Assembly: GCF_000430025.1 (NCBI RefSeq)
Contig: NZ_AUCZ01000003.1
Coordinates: 62,001-126,000 of the forward strand
Source of the DNA: Flavobacterium suncheonense GH29-5 = DSM 17707
Lineage (GTDB): Bacteria; Bacteroidota; Bacteroidia; Flavobacteriales; Flavobacteriaceae
Direction of reading: 5' to 3'
DNA: 64,000 nucleotides
In this document: one piece after another, positions 28,508 through 36,504 of the stretch
Layout of the letters: every line of letters begins with the position of its first letter
Numbering within the stretch: the stretch's first letter is position 1
Translations under genes and position numbers: made by a program
The notes under the pieces: model-generated
The model's database searches: none
Told to the model about the DNA's origin: nothing
What the model saw: only the letters and a program-made list of their open reading frames with translations

Positions 28508-28782
28508 CATTGCCCAAAATACCGGTTGTAAAAATAATCATCCATTCTAATTCGCTCTAAAATCCTTTCCTGATAACGATTTACATAAGTTATGGCAAAC
28601 TTTCTTTTATCAGCGAAGTAATCAATGTTGAAATGCAGAGAATTTGAAACCGGAATACCACACTTTAAAAACCATTCATCGAAATGGCCTTTAAACTGGT
28701 TTATCCAAAATTCGTGGTACTCCTGTTCTTCCGGGGTTAGTTCCCGATCGGTTTTTATTGTTATGTCTAAATCCACTGTCAT
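28507..28782 (-). CDS. Hypothetical protein, last gene of the leftward block
   Basis: 91 aa, acidic N-terminal half (TPEEQEYHEFWINQF) and an aromatic, basic C-terminus (DDYFYNRYFGQ). No membrane segment, no recognised family. It ends exactly at the bidirectional terminator. It is separated from the next gene upstream by about 60 bases that contain a short GC hairpin (ATCCCGGCC...). Confidence 0.55.
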   Translation of the reverse strand: MTVDLDITIKTDRELTPEEQEYHEFWINQFKGHFDEWFLKCGIPVSNSLHFNIDYFADKRKFAITYVNRYQERILERIRMDDYFYNRYFGQ

Positions 28783-28845
28783 ACTGCAAAAATAAAAAAT
28801 CCCGGCCTTAATCGGGATTCTCTTAACATAACTAACCTAAAAAAA

Positions 28846-29001
28846 TTACTTCTTCTTACCTCTTGAAGTGCTTTTCTTCTTTTCAACTTTCACAACGCCG
28901 CCACCCGCTACATATTTGTAACCTTTTTTAAGGTGTGTTCCGCAGCTTGTTAGTGCTTCTTTCTTGGAAACTCTTTTTCCTGTTGTCTGTTTTTTCGCCA
29001 T
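28846..29001 (-). CDS. 51-aa lysine-rich basic protein
   Basis: The frame runs from ATG 29001 to TAA 28846 and reads MAKKQTTGKRVSKKEAL at the start and KSTSRGKKK at the end. About a third of the residues are Lys or Arg, with a glycine turn (YKYVAGGGVVKV) in the middle. It is preceded by the conserved element leader (29009-29024). Size and charge suit a nucleic-acid-condensing or virion-core peptide. Function unknown. Confidence 0.75.
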   Translation of the reverse strand: MAKKQTTGKRVSKKEALTSCGTHLKKGYKYVAGGGVVKVEKKKSTSRGKKK

Positions 29002-29024
29002 GGTTTTTGTGGTTTAAATGGTTA

Positions 29025-32000
29025 TTATTGATTTATAGTTTCAGTTTCGAATTCTTCTTCTACCCTATCCATTTTTCCCGAATAGATATTGTACTTTAAT
29101 TGGTCCAAAGGAATTTTTGTGTATCGATTCTTATTTGGGTACACGTAACTTTTGCGATAGTCAGGAAATTTCTCTACAAACAAGATAATGTCGCCATCAA
29201 ATTGACTGGTTGAACCGCCTCTCATCTTTCCGTCAGAGGTTTGTTGATAGATAAACAAAAATGTTTTCCCGTCGTATTTTTTTCGAAAATCCTGATCGAG
29301 CGAAAGTCTTGAGTTTATTTCAAGCATCTTTTGCCATGAATCGGTCATAATGATATCAAAATCCTTAACGGCTTCATGTATGGTATTGATGCCTTTCGGT
29401 AGTTCACTATCAACGGAAATTCTTTCAAAATTAGCCGGATCGATATACTCTGCAATTTTATCTTTAAAAACCTTGCTTTCCACGTGTTCTTCAAGTGAAA
29501 AAATTTTTACACTGTAATTATAAGCATAAGCGTTTGCAAACTGTAAAAGTGTACGCGTTTTTCCGCCACCTTGCGGTGATGAAAGCGTAATAACAACACT
29601 TTCCTTTGGCTTAATCTCAACATCCCCCAAAAATGCCCCAACATCCCCAGGTATTTGATACAATTCATTCACTTCGTCGTTTGCCATCAAGTAACCGAGT
29701 GTTTTGTGCTTTGGAGCGATCTCAGAAATTACTTCAGCGGTTACCGAAGTCGTAACTGGAAGTACCTTTTTTACTTGTGCAACTGGAGCCTGTTCGTTTG
29801 AATGAACTTCAATTGGGCTGGATATTGTTTCTGTCTTTACAATTACCGGCGTATCAATATATATTGTTTCTACAGCAGGTGCGGCCATTCCTTTTTCGAA
29901 TAACTCTAATTGAGGTGAAGAATCACTATTTATATGTTTTTTTTGAGAATCAAATCCTGAAAGGATTCTTTCAAGATATTCTAATCTAAATGTATTAAGT
30001 TGACGTTGCCAAGCTTTATTTTTTGGCGACCATTTAAACGCATATCCGGCTCCTTTCAATTTGGAACGAAGTTCTGCATCCGGTATGGTATCAAAATAAA
30101 TTTTAATCCGATTTTCAGAATAATCTAACTCTACATAACCACCATTGAAATCATATTTTTTTTCAATTGTGGTATCCTTATCTTTTTTTACAAGTCTTTC
30201 CTCGGTTTCAATTCTAGCCTTTATACGTCTAATTTCAGCGGCATTATTTGTTGTCCCCATTGAAAGCCACATCACACGCTTTTCTCTTTCTCCTAACTGA
30301 GTGATACCGATAATATCCTTATCAGAAAAACCAATTTCGGCCAATGCTTTTTTATATAAGTCGAGAACAACATCAAAATCAGAATGCTTTTTTGTTATAG
30401 CGCGTAATTGCTTGTTGGCTTCATTTGCTCTTTTCTGGAACGTTTCAAGTTTTGAAAGTTTTTCTTTTAACAATAAAAGGGCATTATCGCTACCTGATTT
30501 AATTGGTTTTTCACTTTCCGGAGTAACTAAGTCATTAAGCTTCTTTTCTCCGTATTCCAAATACTTTATAAAATCATTCAAATTACTGTCAATAGCCCGG
30601 CTTTTCTTTTCCATTCTTGAAACTGGAAATTTAGCAGGACCAGCGATCATGGTAGAATAAAATCCATGGCGTGAAGTAAGATACTTTAGAAAACGGTTTA
30701 AAAATCCTGTTTGAAGTTTAGAAAATAATTCTGTAAACTCAATTTCTTTACCTGCTTCTTTGGCTTTTGGAAAGAACTTATCATACAATTCTTTTAGAGC
30801 CTCAAAGTATCTGTTTTTTTCCATTTCTGCCCTTTTTTCAGGACTGAATGAAGTGCCCGTATGCGCTCTGTAAGCGGTTTCATAAGGAATGTCATCTTTA
30901 CTGAATGGATATTCCGCTTTTTTTGTTTTTGGTTTTGAAACAAACTTTGTCTTTTTACCGTAATTAGATGGTGATTTCTTTACACGATTTGGTTTTTCAG
31001 ATTCAAAATTATGCTTTAAATACAGAGGATTGCCATTTTCATCAAACTGCAATATGTAATCAGCAATTTTTTGAGCTGCAGCACCCGCTTTTATAAGAAA
31101 TCTGTTATCATCTTTCATTTGGGTTAAGGCTTCATTCCATCCTTTTAAATATGCAGCATGATTTTTATTGGTGTAAAAAATTATGCCGGCCTGTGAGGAC
31201 AAAAAAACCGCGCCAAACTCCGCCACTAATTCCTCGAAAGCATATTCCTTTCTATCGTAAATATCTGGGTTTCTGTTTAACCTGTTAGGCAATAATGTAC
31301 TATGGGATAGTTCATGAAAGGCCGTTCTGTAATAATCCTGTGAACTCTCGAAACTCTGAAATTCAGGCAATTGAATTACATCGTTTTCAGGGTCAAAATA
31401 TGCTCGTATCCCACCATGATTAATAGTTGGTTGCGGTTTTGGATAATTACTAATGATTAAGTCTGCAGCTTCAATAGGTTGATTTTTACCTTTAGCGATA
31501 ACTTCATTTTTAATTTTACCAGCTAAATTGAAATTGTCTAAATCAAAATCAATACCGTCAATATCTGAACCGTTAAAAACATTGTAATAACGTATTGCGT
31601 AAAACGATTCGGTTACTTCTTTTGTTTCTCCTGTTTCTTTACCAAATTCATCCTTAACTTTTTTGGTTACCTCTTTTTCATACTTTGTGTAGTAAATCAC
31701 TTCCTGTCCTTCGCTTCCCTTTCTAACAGTTCCGCCAAGTTCCTTCACTTGTTTAAAAGTTAAGTAATAAGGATTCGGAATAGGATCGAAAAAACCACCT
31801 AAAATCAACTGATTTACACCTTTATACGGTTTTTTTGATTCAAAATTATAAGCAATTAAATAACCCTTGGTTTCCCATTTTCTCTTATAATCTTTTTTAT
31901 TAACTTTCTTAATTTGATTAAGAACTTTATCCGTAATCATTTGGTAAATTTCTTCCGGTGAAATAGCCTTGCCTAAACCCAAATTATCTTCATCAGAGGT

Positions 32001-32255
32001 GGCGAATGCTTCTTCAAATTCTAAATACTGATAATCCGGAATTGATAAACCGATAGGCTTAATGCTGTCGGAAATAGGATCGTCGATTTCTATATCAAAA
32101 TTATCCGCATCCGGAAATGACAAAAGTAAGTTTGAAATTCGCGATTCAATTTCCTTATTGTTTTCCTTTTTGGCAGAATTTTTAAGAGATACTAAATAGG
32201 CACGATTCACAGTACGCCCATGCAGCCCATTGAATTTGGATATTAGTTTTGACAT
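29025..32255 (-). CDS. Large polyvalent protein: ArdC-like domain, zincin peptidase and C-terminal RecA-like ATPase
   Basis: 1076 aa. About 110-235 resembles the ArdC N-terminal ssDNA-binding domain (KPYKGVNQLILGG, YLTFKQVKELGGTVRKGSEG). A zincin metallopeptidase follows with HELSH at 314-318 and a downstream glutamate (EELVAEFGA). A helical region and a small beta domain (about 705-765, FKWSPKNKAWQRQL) come next. The C-terminus is a RecA/RadA-fold ATPase: Walker A SSPQGGGKT near 892, Walker B DIIMTD near 967, then YQQTSDGKMRGG. Phages and plasmids use such proteins to survive host defences on entry. The ATPase tail could serve replication or packaging. Leader motif at 32263-32276. Confidence 0.85.
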   Translation of the reverse strand: MSKLISKFNGLHGRTVNRAYLVSLKNSAKKENNKEIESRISNLLLSFPDADNFDIEIDDPISDSIKPIGLSIPDYQYLEFEEAFATSDEDNLGLGKAISPEEIYQMITDKVLNQIKKVNKKDYKRKWETKGYLIAYNFESKKPYKGVNQLILGGFFDPIPNPYYLTFKQVKELGGTVRKGSEGQEVIYYTKYEKEVTKKVKDEFGKETGETKEVTESFYAIRYYNVFNGSDIDGIDFDLDNFNLAGKIKNEVIAKGKNQPIEAADLIISNYPKPQPTINHGGIRAYFDPENDVIQLPEFQSFESSQDYYRTAFHELSHSTLLPNRLNRNPDIYDRKEYAFEELVAEFGAVFLSSQAGIIFYTNKNHAAYLKGWNEALTQMKDDNRFLIKAGAAAQKIADYILQFDENGNPLYLKHNFESEKPNRVKKSPSNYGKKTKFVSKPKTKKAEYPFSKDDIPYETAYRAHTGTSFSPEKRAEMEKNRYFEALKELYDKFFPKAKEAGKEIEFTELFSKLQTGFLNRFLKYLTSRHGFYSTMIAGPAKFPVSRMEKKSRAIDSNLNDFIKYLEYGEKKLNDLVTPESEKPIKSGSDNALLLLKEKLSKLETFQKRANEANKQLRAITKKHSDFDVVLDLYKKALAEIGFSDKDIIGITQLGEREKRVMWLSMGTTNNAAEIRRIKARIETEERLVKKDKDTTIEKKYDFNGGYVELDYSENRIKIYFDTIPDAELRSKLKGAGYAFKWSPKNKAWQRQLNTFRLEYLERILSGFDSQKKHINSDSSPQLELFEKGMAAPAVETIYIDTPVIVKTETISSPIEVHSNEQAPVAQVKKVLPVTTSVTAEVISEIAPKHKTLGYLMANDEVNELYQIPGDVGAFLGDVEIKPKESVVITLSSPQGGGKTRTLLQFANAYAYNYSVKIFSLEEHVESKVFKDKIAEYIDPANFERISVDSELPKGINTIHEAVKDFDIIMTDSWQKMLEINSRLSLDQDFRKKYDGKTFLFIYQQTSDGKMRGGSTSQFDGDIILFVEKFPDYRKSYVYPNKNRYTKIPLDQLKYNIYSGKMDRVEEEFETETINQ

Positions 32256-32275
32256 TGGTTTGGTGGTTAAATGGT

Positions 32276-32749
32276 TTATAATTGTAGCGGCTGTTCTAAA
32301 ACATACGTTTCGCCCAAGGCATCTACAATCACTTCAAGCTTAATATTCTTGAAGTCGGTTTCATTTTCAAATGTAGTAATTTGGCTTAACATTTGCAAAA
32401 GAGGTGATGAAACTAAAATTTTATTAACCACTATGGAAGAATAAGCCGGTATTTGGATCTCAGTAATATTACTGTTAGCTTCCCCGACATACGCGCCATT
32501 CATCCAAACCTTAATTTTCCTTAGCTTTATCAATCCGGCCGTAAACACTTCGAAATCGATATCCGTACGATTATAAAATCTCACGGCTAAATCAAAAAGA
32601 ACATTGGTCCCATTTAGCCTGATATTGGAAAGTCCTTCGACTTTAAAATCCATTTGCTCAATTACTTTGGTATAATCGTTCTTCTTTTTGAAAGCAAAAA
32701 GAGTGGTGGCCAAGGCAGCAATGCCTACAACTTTTATAACTGTTTTCAT
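32276..32749 (-). CDS. Membrane-anchored LEA2/WHy-like beta-sandwich protein
   Basis: 157 aa. One N-terminal transmembrane helix (VIKVVGIAALATTLFAF) is followed by KKK and a beta domain whose rhythm, FKVEGLSNIRLNGTNVLFDLAV then FYNRTDIDFEVFTAGL and VNKILVSSP, resembles the LEA2/WHy fold. That fold is known from desiccation proteins and secretion-linked bacterial proteins. In this cluster it is likely a structural protein of an anchored particle component. The fold call is by eye. Confidence 0.65.
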   Translation of the reverse strand: MKTVIKVVGIAALATTLFAFKKKNDYTKVIEQMDFKVEGLSNIRLNGTNVLFDLAVRFYNRTDIDFEVFTAGLIKLRKIKVWMNGAYVGEANSNITEIQIPAYSSIVVNKILVSSPLLQMLSQITTFENETDFKNIKLEVIVDALGETYVLEQPLQL

Positions 32750-32752
32750 AGT

Positions 32753-33343
32753 CTATATTTTTGCTACATCTGTAGATTTGACAAAATATAAATGTTTGGA
32801 ACCTAAAAGACCGGTGTATTCAACTAAATACCATGTTTTGGTATCATTGTGCGATTTTACAATTCCAATCTCCTTACCGTAATCGTGATAGTATAAAATT
32901 TTATAATCGGAATAATACGATCCATCGGCTTTTTGGATAGCGGTAAAAATTGGCGTTCCGGTCTTTAAATCAGCCATTACACGGCTACCAATAGCAATCG
33001 AATTTTGATTGATATTTGGCAGGGTGGCAAACTGATTAAGAGTTGTTTGCACAACGCCTTTTTTGGCCAACAAAGCAGCTTCAGTTTGTGATCCGAAAAT
33101 ACCATCTGAAGAAATTCCTAACAACGTTTGCAATTTCTTGGTTTCCGCACCATTTATGCCTTTTTTAAGCAACTTGTTACCATCCAAAACAACCGGCGTA
33201 GGTTGCTGCGGGGTCGGGGTTGGAATTTGGTTAGGGATTTCCTGTACAACCATTTCATTACTACCTCGAGTGGCAAAATATATTCCGATTGCCGCCAAAG
33301 CACCGATGCCAACAATCATTATTTTTTTTTCGTTTGGTTTCAT
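32753..33343 (-). CDS. Membrane-anchored peptidoglycan-binding protein
   Basis: 196 aa. N-terminal helix MIVGIGALAAIGIYFA, a proline-rich linker (QIPTPTPQQPTP), a PG_binding_1-like segment (GINGAETKKLQTLLGISSDG, with GIFGSQTEAALLAK) and a C-terminal SH3-like beta region. It should bind cell wall while fixed in a membrane. It is 3 bases from the LEA2-like gene and 1 base from an M23 peptidase, suggesting a wall-penetration set. Confidence 0.78.
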   Translation of the reverse strand: MKPNEKKIMIVGIGALAAIGIYFATRGSNEMVVQEIPNQIPTPTPQQPTPVVLDGNKLLKKGINGAETKKLQTLLGISSDGIFGSQTEAALLAKKGVVQTTLNQFATLPNINQNSIAIGSRVMADLKTGTPIFTAIQKADGSYYSDYKILYYHDYGKEIGIVKSHNDTKTWYLVEYTGLLGSKHLYFVKSTDVAKI

Positions 33344-33344
33344 C

Positions 33345-33839
33345 TTAAAGCAAAGTATCAGGGTTAATCAATTCTAATGTTTTTGCATTTCTCACTTCTA
33401 TATGCACATGATTAGTCATACTGGAAGAATATTTACTGGCAATGTTTTGCGCTCTTCCAATAACCTGACCTTGTTTTACTTTTGCGTTCTGAAGAACAGT
33501 TGGCGTTAAGTAAAAGATTTTTACATGGTAATCGGAGTTTTTTATTTCGATACCGGTCCAGCGCAAATCATCGCCATACGGATAAGGGAAACGAGTTACC
33601 GTTCCCGAAATAGGCGAAATAATTTGTTGCCCGGGAATTGCTTTTATATCCAGTCCGTTATGAGTTCTGTTTCCGCGAGTTGCCCCATAAGAACCACAGC
33701 CCCAATCCTGATCGCAACCACGTTTTACATTATCGACGGTAATTTTTGCAAATGATTTTGTTGATGCCATGAAATAAAGAATCGTTGCGATGCCAATTAT
33801 CGCAAGTGGTTTTTTATATTTTGATAATTCATTACTCAT
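33345..33839 (-). CDS. Membrane-anchored M23 metallopeptidase
   Basis: 164 aa. One N-terminal helix (LAIIGIATILYFMA) and a compact M23 domain: RTHNGLDIKA gives H60 and D64, NHVHIEV gives H144 and H146. Catalytic residues are complete. Short M23 enzymes in phages open the peptidoglycan layer during entry or exit. The signal-anchor and neighbours suggest it is displayed on a membrane rather than secreted. It overlaps the next gene upstream by 8 bases. Confidence 0.88.
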   Translation of the reverse strand: MSNELSKYKKPLAIIGIATILYFMASTKSFAKITVDNVKRGCDQDWGCGSYGATRGNRTHNGLDIKAIPGQQIISPISGTVTRFPYPYGDDLRWTGIEIKNSDYHVKIFYLTPTVLQNAKVKQGQVIGRAQNIASKYSSSMTNHVHIEVRNAKTLELINPDTLL

Positions 33840-34404
33840 TTTCTTTATCCGGGAAAATTTTGCTTAACACAAAATATCGAAGTATCACCGACAAAATCAC
33901 AATGAGTAGCCAAAACCACCATTGAAAGTAAATTGGCACAATTACCTTATTTGTTTTGCTGGTGTTGGCTTCTTTTTTTTCTGTTTCTCGAACCTTTACA
34001 TTGTTGATGATGTTGTTTTTCTTTTCCTGTTTATTTTCCACCGGTTTACTTTCGGTTGTGATTCTCAACCCTTTTTTGGTAGATGAAATTCTAACTTTAG
34101 TGTGACCGTTGTTGATTTCATTTTCAAAAATTGGGTTGTCCGTTCGTGTGGTATCGTAAGGGTAGAAATTATCCGAAAAGACCGGAACGGTCTTTTCGAT
34201 TTTCAAATCTGATGTTTTGATAATCAAAGAACTGTCTTTAACAATTTCTTTCACCTCTATTTTAGAGGTTTCAACGGTTGTTTTTTTGCTTCTGCAACTA
34301 GCGGTTAAAAAAAGTAATCCTAGTATCATAGCAAACCAAAAAATATACCCTAATGCAAGGTATTTTCTTGTTTCTTCGTCGTTATTTTGGTTCAGATGTA
34401 GCAT
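33832..34404 (-). CDS. Two-pass membrane protein with lipobox-like N-terminus
   Basis: 190 aa. An N-terminal hydrophobic segment ends LLFLTASCRSKK, which resembles a lipobox, and a second helix near the C-terminus (FQWWFWLLIVILSVILRYFVL) precedes a basic-acidic tail. The middle is charged, with many Lys and Asn. The shape could fit a spanin-like lysis protein or a virion membrane protein. No family match recognised. Confidence 0.65.
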   Translation of the reverse strand: MLHLNQNNDEETRKYLALGYIFWFAMILGLLFLTASCRSKKTTVETSKIEVKEIVKDSSLIIKTSDLKIEKTVPVFSDNFYPYDTTRTDNPIFENEINNGHTKVRISSTKKGLRITTESKPVENKQEKKNNIINNVKVRETEKKEANTSKTNKVIVPIYFQWWFWLLIVILSVILRYFVLSKIFPDKENE

Positions 34405-34405
34405 A

Positions 34406-34645
34406 TTATTTTTTTGTACAGTTATTACATTTCATCATTTGCGCCTCTAATTGGCTGCGTAAACTGTCAATTTCAGCTTGCATTTTCTGCATTTTCAAAT
34501 CAGTATCAGCAACCATCCGGTCGTACACTTTTTGCATGCCTTCAAATGCGTTTACCTGACGTTCTTTTCTGGCGGCCCAAAATGTTATAACCCCAGTACC
34601 CCCAAAAAGAGCTGTAACGATGTTTATTATGATTTCAGTTTGCAT
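34406..34645 (-). CDS. Small coiled-coil protein with N-terminal membrane helix
   Basis: 79 aa. Hydrophobic residues 5-25 (IIINIVTALFGGTGVITFWA), then a long coiled coil (MQKMQAEIDSLRSQLEAQ) and a C-terminal MKCNNCTKK. The layout resembles small phage holin or spanin-type proteins next to lysis enzymes. The two terminal cysteines could form a disulfide or bind metal. It starts 3 bases from its upstream neighbour. Confidence 0.65.
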   Translation of the reverse strand: MQTEIIINIVTALFGGTGVITFWAARKERQVNAFEGMQKVYDRMVADTDLKMQKMQAEIDSLRSQLEAQMMKCNNCTKK

Positions 34646-34648
34646 ATT

Positions 34649-35029
34649 TTAGCCTTTTATTATGATGTCTTTTGGATAATCAGATCTTTTCATAGTTATC
34701 CTGAATTCGGTTTGATATAATATACCATCGGCCGAGGTCTGGACCCTTATTTCGTTTTCATTAAGACGTTGTATTGAAGTAGCTTTCCCTTTATCCGGTT
34801 GAGAAATTGAAACCCCTGTTTTATTGTCTAAAAACTTATTACTATAAAAAGGGTCATAAATTAAATAGTCTGAAGGACCACTATATTTTGCTCTTACTTC
34901 AAATGGAAAATCGTTCTTTAAAAAATAAATTGTTGGGTCTTTGTCATCAATTTGTGAGATTAACCCAATAATTTCCATCAAATAAGATTCATTTTCCGGA
35001 AATACTATTTTTTTTACTACTCCTATCAT
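34649..35029 (-). CDS. Hypothetical beta-rich protein
   Basis: 126 aa without membrane segment. Strands such as ATSIQRLNENEIRVQTS and LYQTEFRITM and a turn-rich middle suggest a small beta-sandwich. The family is unknown. Its first 40 bases overlap the out-of-frame extension of the upstream muramidase-like gene (to 34989), an arrangement discussed under findings. Confidence 0.65.
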   Translation of the reverse strand: MIGVVKKIVFPENESYLMEIIGLISQIDDKDPTIYFLKNDFPFEVRAKYSGPSDYLIYDPFYSNKFLDNKTGVSISQPDKGKATSIQRLNENEIRVQTSADGILYQTEFRITMKRSDYPKDIIIKG

Positions 35030-35092
35030 TTTTGTTTGGTGTTAAGTACATAAACCCTAAAACCGTTATAGCTGCAAAAGCTAAAACCGGAA

Positions 35093-35569
35093 TTATGATG
35101 TTACTTTTTTTTTTGGAAGTGCAATCCCTAAAATGGCAATGGCTTGATAATAGTCTGCATCAACAATCATTTTAGAATAACCACTTTTACCGTTGTAGTG
35201 ATCGTTCTCAACGAAAATAATTGCCTTACAAATCGCAATGAGATTTTCCTGTGTTAGTTCAGGAATAACTGAAAAACCAACATTAGCAATTACAGAAGCA
35301 ATGTAAGCGGTTGTATTGTTTTCAAATGCTGGTGCGAATTCTGTAATTAGTGCTTTTACACTTGTTTTCCCTTTATTCACATCGTTTATAATGTCGCGCA
35401 TCAAAGCACGTATTCCATAACGTAACTCGATGAATTGTTCAAATTTTCCATCGGTGTTTACTGCTACTTCTCCATTCCACGGAATAGAAGTTTTTACGAG
35501 ATTTCCCGGATTATTGTTTCGGAATCCCCGCGGCAAGTCTGTACGTCCTAAAAATGATTTGAATGCCAT
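35093..35569 (-). CDS. Muramidase-like phage protein (RNNNPGN family)
   Basis: 158 aa. The N-terminal FRNNNPGNLVKTSIPWNGEV, then FIELRYGIRALMRDI and FAPAFENNTTAYIASV match a family of phage cell-wall-degrading or structural proteins. It has no signal peptide, as expected for a virion-delivered or holin-dependent enzyme. It ends on a run of ten A residues, beyond which a second frame encodes a membrane helix. The catalytic residue is not certain. Confidence 0.8.
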   Translation of the reverse strand: MAFKSFLGRTDLPRGFRNNNPGNLVKTSIPWNGEVAVNTDGKFEQFIELRYGIRALMRDIINDVNKGKTSVKALITEFAPAFENNTTAYIASVIANVGFSVIPELTQENLIAICKAIIFVENDHYNGKSGYSKMIVDADYYQAIAILGIALPKKKVTS

Positions 35570-35669
35570 GATTTTCTGTTTTTAAAGTAATTGTTACAAT
35601 CGGGATGAAACTCCCGATTGCACAATTCACACGCGAACACAAATAACACTACTCGAGAAGCAGTCTTGT

Positions 35670-36047
35670 TTATAATTTTGCCTTTACTGTTTTAGGCTTA
35701 TCGTCTTTATTTGATGCAAATACCGCCACTAATGCGCCAACAATGGCGCTCCCAATTACAATTGGAACCCATGGAATTTTCGTTTTTTTCGTATTGGCAG
35801 TAATCCCTATTTCTTCAATGACTTGATTATTCAATAGAACTACAGTTGCAGGTGCGGTTGTAGCTTTAATTTCCTGTGGTTTATAACCTACATAAGAAAT
35901 CACAACAGGATCACCCAAATTAACGTTAACCGAAAACTGCCCAAACTCATTAGCTGTCTGACCAGTAATCATATTGTATTTTGGATAAACAGAAGCAAAC
36001 GGAAGCGGGTTTCCTGCGGTGTCCAATACTTGTCCTGAAAATATCAT
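35670..36047 (-). CDS. Tail-anchored CarboxypepD_reg-like domain protein
   Basis: 125 aa. Residues 1-85 are a clear carboxypeptidase-regulatory-like beta-sandwich (SGQVLDTAGNPLPFASV, ISYVGYKPQEI), the module that normally starts exported TonB receptors. Here there is no signal peptide and the only hydrophobic segment is C-terminal (WVPIVIGSAIVGALVAVFA) followed by KDDKPK. That makes it a tail-anchored protein. Acquisition of a host receptor domain for use on a particle is a plausible inference. Confidence 0.82.
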   Translation of the reverse strand: MIFSGQVLDTAGNPLPFASVYPKYNMITGQTANEFGQFSVNVNLGDPVVISYVGYKPQEIKATTAPATVVLLNNQVIEEIGITANTKKTKIPWVPIVIGSAIVGALVAVFASNKDDKPKTVKAKL

Positions 36048-36050
36048 AGC

Positions 36051-36494
36051 TTATAAATAATTAGGGAATCGTTTTCTTAAAGTTTCATAGTCCGAAGTAC
36101 TTAACTCGTTTTTAAGCCATACTTTCAATGGCTCGAGTGGTAAATCGGTAAAGGGATTAAAGCTGTGGTTTGTACCGGTAGTACTGTTGTAACTACGCTT
36201 TCCAAACTTTTGCGATACTTGGTAATACTGCGGCTCGGAAAGACCAGCAAGAGCGTTGAAAATTTCATCTTCATCCGTTCCTATCATAACCATCGCTGTA
36301 TAAAGCCTTTCGGCTATTACAGACGGGTTAAAAACTGTTTGCCCGGGATTGGTAACTCCACCGTTTCCGGTTGGATCATAAATACCTCCGTTGCCAGGTG
36401 TAGAACTTTGTGGCCTGAAAATGAAATAGGCTGCTATACCAATTCCTAAAGCTGCCACACCATAAATGGCTAATTTTTTATTTTGCTCTGTCAT
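36051..36494 (-). CDS. Membrane-anchored annexin-like repeat protein A
   Basis: 147 aa. An N-terminal helix (LAIYGVAALGIGIAAYFIF), a Gly/Asn/Pro-rich linker and a helical domain with an annexin-like pattern, YTAMVMIGTDEDEIFNALAGL, then VWLKNELSTSDYETLR. It is clearly paralogous to the neighbouring 36505-36990 product (matching IG...EI...AGL, FG.R and LS.S...LR). Annexin repeats bind membranes through calcium; binding residues here are not established. Confidence 0.72.
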   Translation of the reverse strand: MTEQNKKLAIYGVAALGIGIAAYFIFRPQSSTPGNGGIYDPTGNGGVTNPGQTVFNPSVIAERLYTAMVMIGTDEDEIFNALAGLSEPQYYQVSQKFGKRSYNSTTGTNHSFNPFTDLPLEPLKVWLKNELSTSDYETLRKRFPNYL

Positions 36495-36504
36495 GCTGCT
36501 TTTT

